From positions 161,258 to 225,257 of the forward strand of contig JACATO010002220.1 in assembly GCA_018389105.1 (NCBI GenBank): a stretch of 64,000 nucleotides of DNA, written 5' to 3'. The position numbers and the translations under genes are program-made. The DNA is from Nautilus pompilius. Lineage: Eukaryota > Mollusca > Cephalopoda > Nautilida > Nautilidae. Shown in pieces: positions 48,992 through 59,840 of this stretch (positions within the stretch are counted from its first letter, which is position 1; every line of letters starts with the position of its first letter). The notes under the pieces are model-generated. The model had not been told where the DNA came from and ran no database searches. It worked only from the letters and a program-made list of their open reading frames with translations.

Positions 48992-51900
48992 CTAAAATTT
49001 AAAAAAAAAACGTAAATGCACACGCAGAGTGTACGGCCAAATAATAATGTGGTAGGAAATTGCTTAGTTGCACAAATTATACTTTCTAAAACATGATTTA
49101 GGGAAGAATTTTTTTTTTATCTAAGCAACAAAAGTGTAAAGTTGGGTGGTTCATTGGTTGCTTGTGCTCATGACCTGGCCAAATGAAGGAGGCTGTGGAA
49201 ACCCGAGAAGAGCCATTAACACACTACTTGCTAGATCTGACCATACACCCACAGGCAGAAGTGAAATGTTCCATTAAACTCTTCTCCTTTACCTGTTTTT
49301 GTTGGTACTGCAAACACACTGTGATTTATCTTTATTTTATTTGAAATGTAAAAATCAATGCAAAATTTTTTTAAAGAATTTCAAACTGAAAATGAATTAC
49401 CCATTGACTAAATAAAGCTATTAAAATCAGAATTTGCATTTCTAGTCTATACTCATACTATAGTCTTATGTTGATGTAGCAATTTTTAGAAAATATAGAT
49501 ACATTTCAGTTTTATCCACTAATTCAGATGTACTTTTAAATCAGTAAGGGAGGTAACTCTTGATAAAAACTATTCAGAAATATTTTATTCTAGAGGGGAG
49601 ATAACTACAGACTCCCAAATGCTTATAACAATAATTCACATATCTACTGAAGATCCCTGGTAAGTACAGATAGATCTTGCATCTGCAGCCATAAAAGGCT
49701 TCCTACTCTGAAAACGCGTTTAAATTTATTTAATTCACAATAGAACAGAATGCTGCTAGTGCAAGTAAACAGTGGACCAACCTGTTCTGGTGAGCATGTC
49801 ACAAAGATGACAACTTCAGAAGGAACTGATTCGCTGTCTTCATCAGCATTCAGCCAAAATTCTTTCAATCTACTAATGCTTTCCTGAGAAAGACACAAGA
49901 GAGGAAAAAAACAAAAAGATTTTGTCTAAAGATAATTAATGAGGAAATCAGCTTAAATAATCCTTGGACGCTAGATGCATGCTTTTATTCTCTCCATAGT
50001 TTTCTCGATGGATATCCAGCATTTCCTTTATTTTGTTCCCACTAAAGGTCATCCAGGTATTGTATCCACAAATCTCGGTTAACTACACATTGGATAACCC
50101 CCACAACACCCAGGATAATCTATGCATACCATACCTGTATCTCAACAGGTAATTCCAAACCATTAACACACATGGGCTCTTCAATACCTTTTTCATAATT
50201 ATTTTCTGAAATAAATATTAAGAATTCATGCTGAACAAAAACAAATTCAAATCTATAAAATTCCCTCACCTGAAATAACAGATTCACGTTACTCAACACA
50301 TTGATAAGAAAAATTGAAAATTCTGTTTCTATACATAAATTACCATCATCCAAAAAAACCATCCCACTGTTCACTTACCTGAAAAGTCAGGCTCTTCATG
50401 GTCAAGTGGTAGTGGTGGTGGTGTTTCTTGAACAGTTAAGTCAACCATGTCAATACACTCCTCTCTTTGAGGTGCCATCATACTCGGCTTCTGAGCAGCA
50501 GCATCTTCACCAGTTTGTAAACTATTGGAAATTCTGCTTCCTGAATCTGCAGAATCTTCAGATACAAAACAAAATCATCAACTTCCTAAATATAAATCTG
50601 GTAACTTAAGAACAGAATACCGGCAAGGAGACACCATCAAAGCTCAAGAGATACGGTAGTAGATGTAGCACATCTTTGGCATGTTAAGTAGGACTGTCCA
50701 GCACGATGGAGCAGTGGCTAAAAACTGAAGTATGTTAGTTTTCAGGATTGCCCAATAATTGTTCTTTCATCAGTTGCTAGGCTCAAGTGACTACATGCAT
50801 AGAAATCAATTCCCTAAAGATGCTTGCTTTTTTTAAAACAAGAAATTAAAAAATATATAGAATAATGTCTGCCTGGCATAGCTGTAGAGTAGAACAAATA
50901 AAATAGTTAATATTGTATTAAGTGGAGGGTTTTTTTTTTGACAGAAAGGTAGGTTTTAAATAAGTCATGGAAATCCCACTTCACAAATAACTATGTCACA
51001 TGGACCCAGTGGTTAGACTGCAAGAACTGCCAAGGCTGGACTCTCAACTTTCATTTCCAGTAGGGATTTGGTTTGGTGTATCTCCTTGGCATAGTTTCCT
51101 TATGACATGTAATAGTAGAAATGTCTTTTTTTTTTAAAAATTAAAAAAAGTTGGATATCATGTAAGCTGAAGACAAATAAAAACAAATTTGCTAAAAGTG
51201 CAGATGAAATTTTTGCTTTTTCTCATAAGTTGTACCACATTACTTACCTTTTGCTACCTTCTGAACCCAGTTTGATTGTTCTGACCACAGACGTAACATA
51301 TCTGAATGCCTTTTCTTAAATTTTTCTAGAAGAGAGTTTGCTTGGGGTTGCACATCAGGTGAAAACTCGTAGTAGTTTCCGGTCCATTCTAACAGATCCT
51401 GAGAAGTGCCATCATCATTGGCACATGCAGCTTGATTGCTGAGTAGCTTCAGAAGGGCAGACAACCAGCTATCAGTTCGACAGTTTTCTCCAATACTATC
51501 CGTGAACTTCCTGACATACTGACTGGGTAGCTCTGCCTTGTGGTGAACCAAAAAAGATAATGCAGCTTTCTGTAGGTCTGGAGCAAGCAAAGAAAACAGT
51601 GGCATGCTGGCAAAACAAAAGAGAGAGAAAAGAAAAGTAATTCTCAACGAAAAATAGATGGTACAACACTACATTTTTTCCTGCAATAAGAAAATGAAAA
51701 TTCAAGTTTAATCATTTGTAAAACAACAGAATGTAAGTTTTTCAGCCAGGAGACTCTTCACCACTAAGAAATGAATTTCTGTCAGCATTCGTCCAGTATA
51801 GTAATAAAGCGACATCAAAACTCTGAAAACCTCATCCCTAAATATTTCTTTTGTTTTTTTTTTTAAATTATTTTAGGAGATAGTTAAAATCTCTCCTTTC

Positions 51901-53107
51901 TGTTGAAATTAAAATTAAAATTAAAATCTGTTTTTCCTTTTAATGTTTCGTAGTTAAAATATTTTTTAAAATTAGCTTACTTAGGTCATACTGCATCCTT
52001 TTACTCCCTCTCAGCAGCTCCATTATCTTAAAATTTGTAGCCACTCACACCACTTTCCACATTTGATCTTTGTTACTAGCAGCATGGTGGCTCCATGATA
52101 GACTACTGGACCGATAAGATTGAGAGTCCAAGTATGAGTTCCTTCTGGTTGAGACCAGCTACATTCATCAAAACTTCCTAGTATAGTTTCTTCTCGCTCT
52201 TCTTCACCAGCCAGCCACATAGGTTTCCTCCCACATGTGAAAAATAACGTTCTATCAGGAATTTTTGGTAGGTTACTGCACCCTAACCCCTGCCAGTATT
52301 TTTGCGTATGCCTGCCACTGGAACACAGGAAAGCAAGCGTGTGCATGTATGTGAATGGTACGACACAACCATCATCACTGCAAACAATTCATGAGAGAAT
52401 TCTGCTGTTGGAAAAGCACATCTATAGTTGCAAAGGACAATGAAAAGAAAAATTTGATGCTAAGAAATGCACAAAATTTGCTTATTAATTGCTAAATATC
52501 AGTATATCTACAGAAGAATAAGAGGAAGAAGAGTTGTGCACCTGTGGGTGAGTATAACACACAAAAAAATAGAAATTCTAAGGCAATCTAATTTTAAAAT
52601 GTCTTGTCCAAAACGTTATAGTACTATCAACATTTCTTTCAGCAAAAAAATAAATGTTTAATTAAACTGGTGAAAGGGGAAATTGCTTTCTCTTGAGAGA
52701 ACTATGTATAAAAATATAAAAAAAAGTCTGTAGCACTGTGCTTCTTTAGATTAATTATAGTCTATCTGTTCAGCATTTAGAACCTTGATTGCATATGACA
52801 GGTGATGCACTTAATCTGTAAAATTTAAAAAAAGAATATAAATGGGTTCTTGTTAGTGTTCCAGCACAGTCCATACATACTGACCAACTTACAAAGACAG
52901 GTTTCCTTTGTCCAGGCATGGCTCTAGAGCGGAGAGAGATTCTAGTAAGGTGTTCCAGCTGGGCTGGTTACCGTACCCTGACATCATAGTCTCTTGGTAC
53001 CAGCGTTCAGCTTGTAGTAATGGTCTGCTTCCAAGACGAAATGAACCAAACAGACCACACCAATCCTTGGGCAGCTTTCTCACAAGAGCAGACGTATCCA
53101 AAGTCAT
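46587..53107 (-). CDS. FANCE: FANCE, Fanconi anaemia core-complex subunit E, complete, 11 exons
   Basis: FANCE is a nuclear adaptor that ties the Fanconi core ubiquitin-ligase complex to FANCD2 during DNA interstrand-crosslink repair. Minus-strand exons: 53107-52893, 51606-51248, 50555-50379, 50205-50135, 49883-49782, 48991-48848, 48283-48160, 47967-47892, 47658-47586, 46982-46857, 46685-46587. All junctions are GT/AG and in phase; total 1566 nt, 521 residues plus TAG, against 536 in human. The key evidence is the C-terminal alignment: VIFVTCSPEQ (human LLHECSPSQ), SFAEKFPKQFVNGVV (human SFCAKYTYPVCSALL), TDGTMAVLERILDGK (human KEETFLVLQSLLERQ), and ENKTYLKKTVTAMLKRL (human PNTTFLRKSLKAALKHL). 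ATG at 53107 is chosen because an acceptor (CTCTAG) lies only 8 bases upstream. Confidence 0.93.
49782..50555 (-). CDS. FANCE: FANCE acidic linker exons 3-5
   Basis: Exons 50555-50379, 50205-50135 and 49883-49782. The first is low complexity with REECIDMVDLTVQETPPPLP, typical of the disordered middle of FANCE. The second has EEPMCVNGLELPVEIQ (human GLAESLELPKAIQ). The third starts the conserved domain with ISRLKEFW and VIFVTCSPEQ. Neighbouring splice phases match (1, 1, 0, 0). Confidence 0.85.
50998..51120 (+). mobile_element. tRNA-derived SINE copy (plus orientation), short
   Basis: GGACCCAGTGGTTAGACTGC (box A-like), then TTTCATTTCCAG at the box B position, then TTTGGTTTGGTGTATCTCCT and TTGGCATAGTTTCCTTATGA of the family body. 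It lies in the FANCE intron before exon 2. Confidence 0.6.
51248..53107 (-). CDS. FANCE: FANCE N-terminal exons 1-2
   Basis: Exon 1 (53107-52893) encodes MTLDTSALVRKLPKDWCGLF and GNQPSWNTLLESLSALEPCL; the latter matches the human WGRLLEALCREEP helix. Exon 2 (51606-51248) encodes LPLFSLLAPDLQKAALSFLV and SWLSALLKLLSNQ, matching the human RNLMSLLMAV and AWLRALGELL helices. Exon 1 ends in phase 2 and exon 2 begins with the completing base. In human FANCE this N-terminal part contributes to assembly with other core proteins. Confidence 0.88.
52077..52345 (+). mobile_element. tRNA-derived SINE copy (plus orientation)
   Basis: The head AGCAGCATGGTGGCTCCATG is followed by the body: TATAGTTTCTTCTCGCTCTT, CTTCACCAGCCAGCCACATA, GGTTTCCTCCCACATGTGAA. 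It lies in FANCE intron 1. This and the copies at 39403 and 14664 align best and define the family body. Confidence 0.72.
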
Positions 53108-53160
53108 TTTGTGACCTAGAGGTTAAGATTGAGAGAGAGAGAGAAAAATCGTAGCAGATT
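53108..53160 (-). promoter_or_regulatory. splice acceptor 8 bases before the FANCE start codon
   Basis: The minus strand reads a CT-rich tract (TTTTTCTCTCTCTCTCTC) followed by CTCTAG, GTCACAAA and the ATG. This strongly suggests an upstream non-coding FANCE exon joined here, so the FANCE promoter lies further right. Candidate locations are the CpG-rich 57.5-58.6 kb or the cluster at 61.46 kb; which one is used is not shown. Confidence 0.55.
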
Positions 53161-53469
53161 CAGCAACTTCTGAATCAGAAGTGTTAAAATGTAGATTTTT
53201 ACATTGGTGAGCTGTTCTTAGTCTGACAGTGGAGTTAGAACAGACGTTTGTTTGTCATGACACCTGAAAGTGCTTTCTAATTTGGCATTGTAAAAAGAAA
53301 CAAACACTAAATTCTAAACCAACACTGGTGTAGTTACTGAAAACGACAGCTAAGCAGCTACGCCATTGTTAAGAATTTTAATTAGCATCAATAGTAGCAT
53401 CAGCTTTATCATTATTGTTTTTAAAGTATCTTCTTCTGTACTTTAATAGTGTCCACCGTGCAGCAAAGT

Positions 53470-53525
53470 AGTAATAATAATAATAATAATATAATAATAA
53501 TAATAATGATGATGATGATGATGTC
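53470..53525. repeat. AAT/GAT triplet microsatellite
   Basis: Runs of AAT then GAT triplets just left of the hAT-like palindrome at 53590. Otherwise 53161-53590 holds nothing recognised. Confidence 0.85.
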
Positions 53526-53589
53526 TGGTTTTCACCCAAGTCTGAAAATGAAGAATTCTGGCAGAGATTTTTTCGGGCGGCTGGTGGAA

Positions 53590-53695
53590 GGGTTAAGGGC
53601 AGTGGTGGGATTTAGCCGGTTCGCACCGGTTCGTGCGAACCTGTTCTTGGAATTTCATGAGTTCCGCGAACCAGTTGTTAGCCCTTAACTTATTT
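53590..53695. repeat. palindromic hAT-type terminal segment
   Basis: It begins GTTAAGGGCAGTGGTGGGAT and ends GCCCTTAAC, so the outer arms are inverted repeats. Inside, GGTTCGCAC and GTGCGAACC form a perfect 9-bp stem around CGGTTC. CAGTGGTGGGAT resembles the CAG-x-GGTGG terminal repeat of many hAT elements. It could be the left end of the decayed hAT to its right or a separate foldback element. Confidence 0.55.
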
Positions 53696-54419
53696 TATCA
53701 TCAAAATATAAGGCATGAATCCAATTATTCTTGCTACATATCGCATGGTTCATCTTGGTTTTAGAAATATCTACGGTAACTTTCTACAGCTGCAGAAAAT
53801 AGATAAAGCATCCCTCCCTTATTTGTAAGTGATATGTTCTATAATTATGGGCAGCCACTAGCGGACTTGAGGGGGGGTGCAGGTTGGCTCGTCCTCCCCA
53901 AATGGGTCCATAAGGTGGGGTGCCCTCTCCCCATTAGTCTTCGAATATGAAATGAAAAATAAATGAAAAAATCAAATTTTGGCAACATAATCAATGGTAG
54001 GCTGCTTTCTAGGGGCCATTTCAAATGAGTTTATCATCTGCTAATTATATTTAGCATTGGTTTGCTGCAGAAAATCTGTTAGCACATCCGATACTTTTGA
54101 GCACATTGGACTTTTAAAGCCCTTAGAGCTAAAACAGTTGACCTAGTATTTTAAAACATACAGTATTTTATTGTAATTCCTACTGCTATTACAAGAGGTA
54201 TCTAAAATATTTGTTAGATATGGTTGTAGATGTTTTTATGCTACTACCTTCTGATTATGAAAATTATTCTCGTAATTACCATTGAAGAAAAAAAACTGTA
54301 TTTTACATTGCGCAGTGAAAATATTGTAGCAATCCCAGTACCTAGTGAAGCAAGTTTTTACATTTCAGACTTCAGCCCTTAAAATTATGCGGCAACAAAA
54401 TATACTAGAGTTCAATGAA

Positions 54420-56450
54420 AAATCCCAAGAACTGAAAGTTCAGAGGAAGAGGCCAGTGAGGGCGTAACAGTAACACAGCCATCTTTGATGAATGATACTG
54501 ATGAAACTTCTGCTTCTGATACTGTGCCACCTACAGATGAGGTAGATGCCGCATCATCTCTTCCAGACTGCTGGAGTATGAAGCAATATGAGGAGTTCCA
54601 AAAAAAATATGGATTGATTGTTCGTAGCAGAAACTTGGTTGTGATCACTGTGCCAAATTTGATTCCTTAAACATGAAGGAATTCACGTGTCAATTGAATG
54701 GGGAAGCTGCAGTGTTGAAACCTCAGGGAAGGATAAAACCATCCAGCAAGCATCTCTCAGGAAAAAAATGAAAGAGCATTTTTCATCAAAGGCACATAGT
54801 TTTTGTGTAAAGCAACTACAGGATCATGCAGATGATGTAATTACAAAATGCATTGATAAAACGAACCAGAAACATTTTGCCTCTACATGCAGAGTTTTCA
54901 ATACAGTCTACAGTTTAGCAAAAAGAAGCAGGCCATTTTCTGATGTTGAAGATGAGATCGAGCTTCAAATAAAAAATGGAGTTGACATGGGTGTTGGACT
55001 TCATTCTCACAAAACTGCTGTGAAAATAGTTGATCACATTGCAAAGGAGATAAAAAATGAAATATTTTCCAAAATTATTGAACAAAATTTAAAAATCTGT
55101 CTCATCATGGATGAAACTTCAACCATATCTAGGAAGCCTGTTGTTATAATTTTTTTGAAGATTGTGATCTATCACCAACAATTTTCTTAGATTTGGTCGA
55201 ATTGGAAGGACAGGGAGCAGAAACAATATACGCATCTTTGTTAAAGAGTTTGCATGATGGTGGATTTGATAATGAATATTTGAGAAATAATTTGATTGCT
55301 TTCTGTTCAGATGGGGCAAGTGTAATGCTTTGCCGCAATTCTGGGGTAGGCATTAGACTTAAAAATGTTTTCCTAACATTGTCATTTGGCATTGTTTAAA
55401 TCATCGTTTGCAACTTGTTTTGGACGATTCTGTCAATGATAAAAAACAAGTAGTGAATCACTTCAAAATATTCATGGATAAAATCTACATAATCTTTCAC
55501 CAATCAAACAAAAACCAAATGCAACTCTTCAAAATTTCAGAAGAACTTGGACAACAAATTCTGAAGATAGGTAGAGTTCTGAGACCAAGATGAGCTGCTT
55601 GCAGTCTAAGATCTGCACTTGCCGTGTGGCATGCTTATCCAGCATTGTACAAATATTTCTCTAGAGACAAAACATTCAGGGATAGGTGCCCGTCTTTGCA
55701 ACAAGCATTTCTTGGAAGATTTGGCACTGATGATAGATATACTGCAAGAAATTTCCTTACTTTCTAATGCCCTTCAAGCTAGAAGTTTAACTTTGCCAAG
55801 AGCTGAAAAACTAATAAAAAGGTCCATTAAGGCATTTTAAATACTCAAAGAAAGTAAGGGAACCTTTGAAAAGGAAACTGATGTCAGAGTTGCTTCAGGT
55901 GCCTTTAAGGATATTCAGTTCGTTGAAAACAACAAAGTTCTTAGCCTTCCTCGTCAAAAGCTACTGGAGGCAGTGATAGAAAATATGAAAAACAGGTTGA
56001 TGGACTGTGATCATGTAACACCAAAGAACAATGAGCAAGAAAATGACAACAAAATTCATGAACTGATAAACTTGCTTGAGCCAAATTCGTGGAACACTTA
56101 GGAATTTGTTGTACCCTGGAAAGCTGCAGAAGAAAAACTGAGTGAATTCGGTGAAGTTTTCCATCATGAAATCAGCATTAATGATTTCCGTGACTATGTG
56201 GAAAATGTCCTACAACCCCGCGGTTCCTCAAAGTGTACAAAAGCCTAAAAATATTGTCACTACCATACCATTGCCGTCAGTTCTGCAGAGGCAGAAAGAG
56301 GTTTTTCAAGAGAATGAAAATTATACATATATTCAGATAAAAACCGCCGCCGCCTCTTTTACAGTTGATAATGTAGCAAACCTCATGACAATTAATCCCA
56401 CTGGACTCATGGGATGCCAATCCTTCGGTCTAAACATGGCTTAGGGGAAA
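54420..56450 (+). mobile_element. decayed hAT-family transposase, KIAA1586-like
   Basis: Transposase-like pieces in order and in changing frames: TVPPTDEVDAASSLPDCWSM (54530), CVKQLQDHADDVITKCIDKT (54810), CLIMDETSTISRKPV (55110), FLDLVELEGQGAETIYASLL and FCSDGASVMLCRNSGVG (55190-55350), [18 protein letters not shown] (55390), [11 protein letters not shown] (55565), [20 protein letters not shown] (55740). One frame near 56275 reads VSSAEAERGFSR, the hAT dimerisation hallmark; then VDNVANLMTINPTG. This order is that of KIAA1586-type proteins, a hAT-derived group. At least five frameshifts and several stops make it a pseudogene. Confidence 0.8.
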
Positions 56451-56889
56451 ACCACTCTGCTGGTGACTGAAGACAGCAGGGTCAAACAAAGGAAAGCTGC
56501 AGACATTGATGGACAATCAAGTGGCCATTTGGAGATTTCTAAGGTGAAGAAAGATTACAAGTGTTAAATTAATGAAAGACTCGGGTAAAGAATTTCTGTT
56601 ATTATTTGTTTTGTTGCCAAAATGGTAACATTCAATGGAAAGGCAGCAAACTCCACAGTGAAGTATTTTTTTTTTCATTTTTACCTAGCTTAGAAAACTG
56701 AAGAATACAAAAAGTCATAACATTTATAAACAGTAATATGTATAATTAATAATAATAGTCCAAAAAGCACAGACAATCAGACATGTACATACACAGACAT
56801 ATCTTCGTATTACTTAGTTCACTAACAATGTACTATAGTCTCTTCTTCCATGTTAGTATGTGAATAGCTTTACCATCGTTTAGACTTTT

Positions 56890-57315
56890 TTTAATTTGGA
56901 AATAAGTAAATAATTAATAAGCAAATAATAAATAAATAAATAATTAATTAATAAATAATTAATAAGTAAATAAGTAATTAATAATAATTAAGTAAATAAG
57001 TAATAAATAAATAATTAATAAGTAAATAATTAATAAATAAATAATTAATTAATAAATAATTAGTAAATAAGTAATAAATAAATAATTAATAAGTAAATAA
57101 TTAATAAATAAATAATTAATTAATAAATAATAAGTAAATAAGTAATATAAATAAATAATTAATAAGTAAATAATTAATAAGTAAATAATAATAAATAAAT
57201 AATTAATAAGTAAATAAGTAATAAGTAAATAATTAAGTAATAGGTAAATAATTAATAAGTAAATAATTAATTAATTAATAATTAATAAGTAAATAAGTAA
57301 ATAATTAATAATTAA
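56890..57315. repeat. AT-rich simple array of TAAATAAT/TAAGTAAAT units
   Basis: More than 400 bp composed almost wholly of AATTAATAAGTAAATA-type units, with higher-order copies of about 60-70 bp. It has the composition of a matrix-attachment-like DNA segment and separates the hAT relic from CpG-rich DNA. Confidence 0.92.
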
Positions 57316-57539
57316 CAATAATAATTTGATTTGCTAAACTGTAGAAGCCCAAGACCAGCCTCCGGACCAAACCGACAAGAAGCTTATTGTGGGAGGAGAG
57401 AGGACCGGTTGTTAAGATATTTGGATGCCACCACTGGTGGTTACGGGGATGACCCCAGACTGCTGTCGACCCTCGGCACGCCCACCCCACCCCACAGGGC
57501 ACCAATTACCTGTCTACAGGGCTCCCAAACTCTCTTATT

Positions 57540-57940
57540 TCGTCTTCGTGCCAGCGATCTTTCCCGCCGGTTGGAAACGACATCTAGCGGCGGCGGCGGC
57601 GGCGGCGAGTTGTCTCCCGTGGCTCATTCTCTTGGTCTTTTCCCTCGGTCAGACCGACGACCCCCCACCACCACCACCACCGCCCTGTCCTAGCAGCGGA
57701 AGTAGTGCCCTCTCCATTCCGATTGCTTTACCCTCTGGGTGTATAGCACCACATCTTAGAAACGAACCCCGTCGCAGAGACCTTTCATAGGTTCGTAACT
57801 GCTGGCGTCCGTCAGTCAGCCTCGCTAACAGCGGACGGGGGGAGATTCCAGAATCGTGGATCATGCATGGAAATGCCCCTAGAATCCTGTTGATCCGAGA
57901 TCGGGGGTGGCCCGTGATGGGTACAGGGAATACTGTCTCG
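57540..57940. other. CpG-rich block with CGG and CCA triplet runs
   Basis: An abrupt change to GC-rich sequence: (GGC)n at 57589-57607, (CCA)n near 57664-57684, and many CpG. Frames are open on both strands as expected for GC-rich DNA, with proline/glycine runs; none is recognisable. Likely a promoter or 5' UTR of a gene, possibly FANCE, or an inserted repeat. Confidence 0.4.
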
Positions 57941-58369
57941 GGAGAGAGTAGACAGAGAGCGATTTTTGGGGTCGTTTAAGGTTTAAAATTGAAAGTGAGG
58001 CATCGTGGACACGACACTTTATAAGATTTGAGTTCTCTCCCCTTTTTATTCTCGTATATTAAACAAAATGGCAAGGAAAATCTTGTTCTAATTATTATTG
58101 TGCGATATTCTTCAGCGGTGATATAGATCAATTATCATTATTATTATTATTATTATTTAAAACCGTTGTCAAGAAGGAATGATCTAGGATGAGGTATAGG
58201 GGGGGTATAGAAACAGACACTTCTCTTGATGAAAGGATTTAGAAAACAAAGATATATAAAAATAAACATAAGTGAATTCCATTTATATTGAGACGTAATT
58301 TTTTAAAAAACTTATCTATGCACGAGAAGTCTGTAGCATTATTGCGATTATATATATTTAAAGGCGCGG

Positions 58370-58563
58370 GAGGACTGGCACCTGGCGAGGTTCAGCTTTG
58401 GTTCGTATATTAGGGTGTGGCCGCCACGAAAGTCGCCCAGCACGCGAGGGGACTCCAGCGTCAGTTCGAAGGCTAAGGCTCGAGCGAGCGTCTGGCCGAG
58501 ATAAGCAGACCTGATAAACTGAGCCAGGTACGGCTCGTACTTCGTGAAACACGGAGGAGATTA
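58370..58563 (-). CDS. GC-rich open frame of unknown nature, possible exon
   Basis: A minus-strand frame reads YEPYLAQFIRSAYLGQTLAR, ALAFELTLESPRVLGDFRGG, then HTLIYEPKLNLARC and stops at TAA near 58350. It has no start codon; a possible acceptor is TTTCACGAAG at about 58542. A second frame over the same bases is also open. Third codon positions are mostly G or C, unlike the AT-rich exons of SETDB1 and FANCE. I recognise no family. Confidence 0.22.
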
Positions 58564-58951
58564 AAGTTTGTAGTACGCATTTCTTTTATCTATGCTTTAA
58601 AAAAATTCTTTTTAAAAAAGTCCTACAAGTTTCTCGGTTATTGGCGAATGTTTGGCTAATTGAGGAAACGTATTCGTTCATGGAACATTACATACATCAA
58701 TTTTTATAAGGGTATGTGTGCGTGTAACAAAAGAGACCTTGGCCAATTACGTAGGTACAACAACGTGCGTAGTTTCCCAATCTGTTATTAAAATCAGTAA
58801 ACAGAAAGCCACCTAGCGCCCCGTCGTAAAACCAGTCTCAACAGCGGAGACAACATTGGCGAAAAAAAGCGTAGTGTCGCAATCGACCGCCAGATGGCGT
58901 TGCATGTTTTAACCCCCCCCCCCACCCACCAAGCACTTACGATTTCGTCTT

Positions 58952-59085
58952 TAAAATGTACCTACTAGAACTCTTCATTTTTAGATGTGGAAATAAACCA
59001 GAGACCCCGACAGGGATCCACACGACTAGCTGATGAAGACTGAGAAGAAGCCAGGTTAGGAAAGGGCGTGTACGCCAAACCAAGG
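58952..59085 (-). mobile_element. tRNA-derived SINE copy (minus orientation), partial
   Basis: Minus strand: GGCTTCTTCTCAGTCTTCAT, CAGCTAGTCGTGTGGATCCC, GGTTTATTTCCACATCTAAA, TGAAGAGTTCTAGTAGG. It matches the family body; the tRNA head is not clear. Confidence 0.55.
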
Positions 59086-59339
59086 CAACCCTGATAGAGA
59101 TCTGGGTGGTTTGTTGCACTGTTAATATAGAGACGTTTACAGACGGGATTAAATTCTAGTTAATGAAGAAAAGATGGATACAATTTTCAGAACCTTCGTA
59201 AATACATTTTAAGATTGGTCAGTAAAGTATACAAAAATAAAAAGAGTTCAGTAATCAACATACAGTATTAGATTGGGAAAACGAAGTTTCTTATAAGGAT
59301 CTGGTAGAGTTTTAGGTGAGGGGGTTAATACTAGCAGAA

Positions 59340-59840
59340 ATCTGGAATGTAAAGTAACTTCGTTGGGCTGGCCATCGCACCAGAATGGATGACTCTAGAA
59401 TACCAAGGCAAGTGTTCTCTCGGTGATCTGACTGTAGGCAAAAAAAAAAAATCGAGGAGGCCAGAAGAAGAGATTACAAAGATAATTTGAAGAATAACCC
59501 TTAAAGCGTGTGATATTGGCCCCGATACCTGGAGAATCACTAGAGAGAGAGACAGGAGATGCAGTTCAAATGCCATGATAAACTAAATCCTTCGAGGATG
59601 AGCGCATTCAGGTGCGTGAAGGGAGGAGAGCTGCAAAGATTCGCGTCGGTTGCTTCGTCCTCATTCATCATCCCTTACTCATGTGGCAGGATTTGTCTCT
59701 AAGACTGGCTTGTAGAACTATCTAACAACTTATAGATGATATGATGGCTCATCTTCATCAACCGCAATCGGTGTACTGCTACTGCTTAGTTCGTGAATGC
59801 CTAGACGTGGAAACCGCATTGAAGAAAGAATAAGGGATTA
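59340..59840 (+). mobile_element. LINE (non-LTR retrotransposon) ORF2 C-terminal tail
   Basis: Frames read LRWAGHRTRMDDSRIPRQV, GGQKKRYKDNLK, YWPRYLENH and, later, GRRAAKIRVGCF. This is the familiar end of LINE ORF2 proteins (LRW-x-GH-x-x-RM, GGQ-x-KR-x-KD-x-LK, DPDTWE). A degenerate SCGRICL near 59680 may be the terminal zinc-finger. Stops and frameshifts show it is a 5'-truncated dead copy. Confidence 0.72.

Noticed and set aside
57331-57864. Proline- and glycine-rich frames of 71-121 codons
   Set aside because: Several frames are open on both strands at once because of GC-rich triplet runs; no domain is visible.
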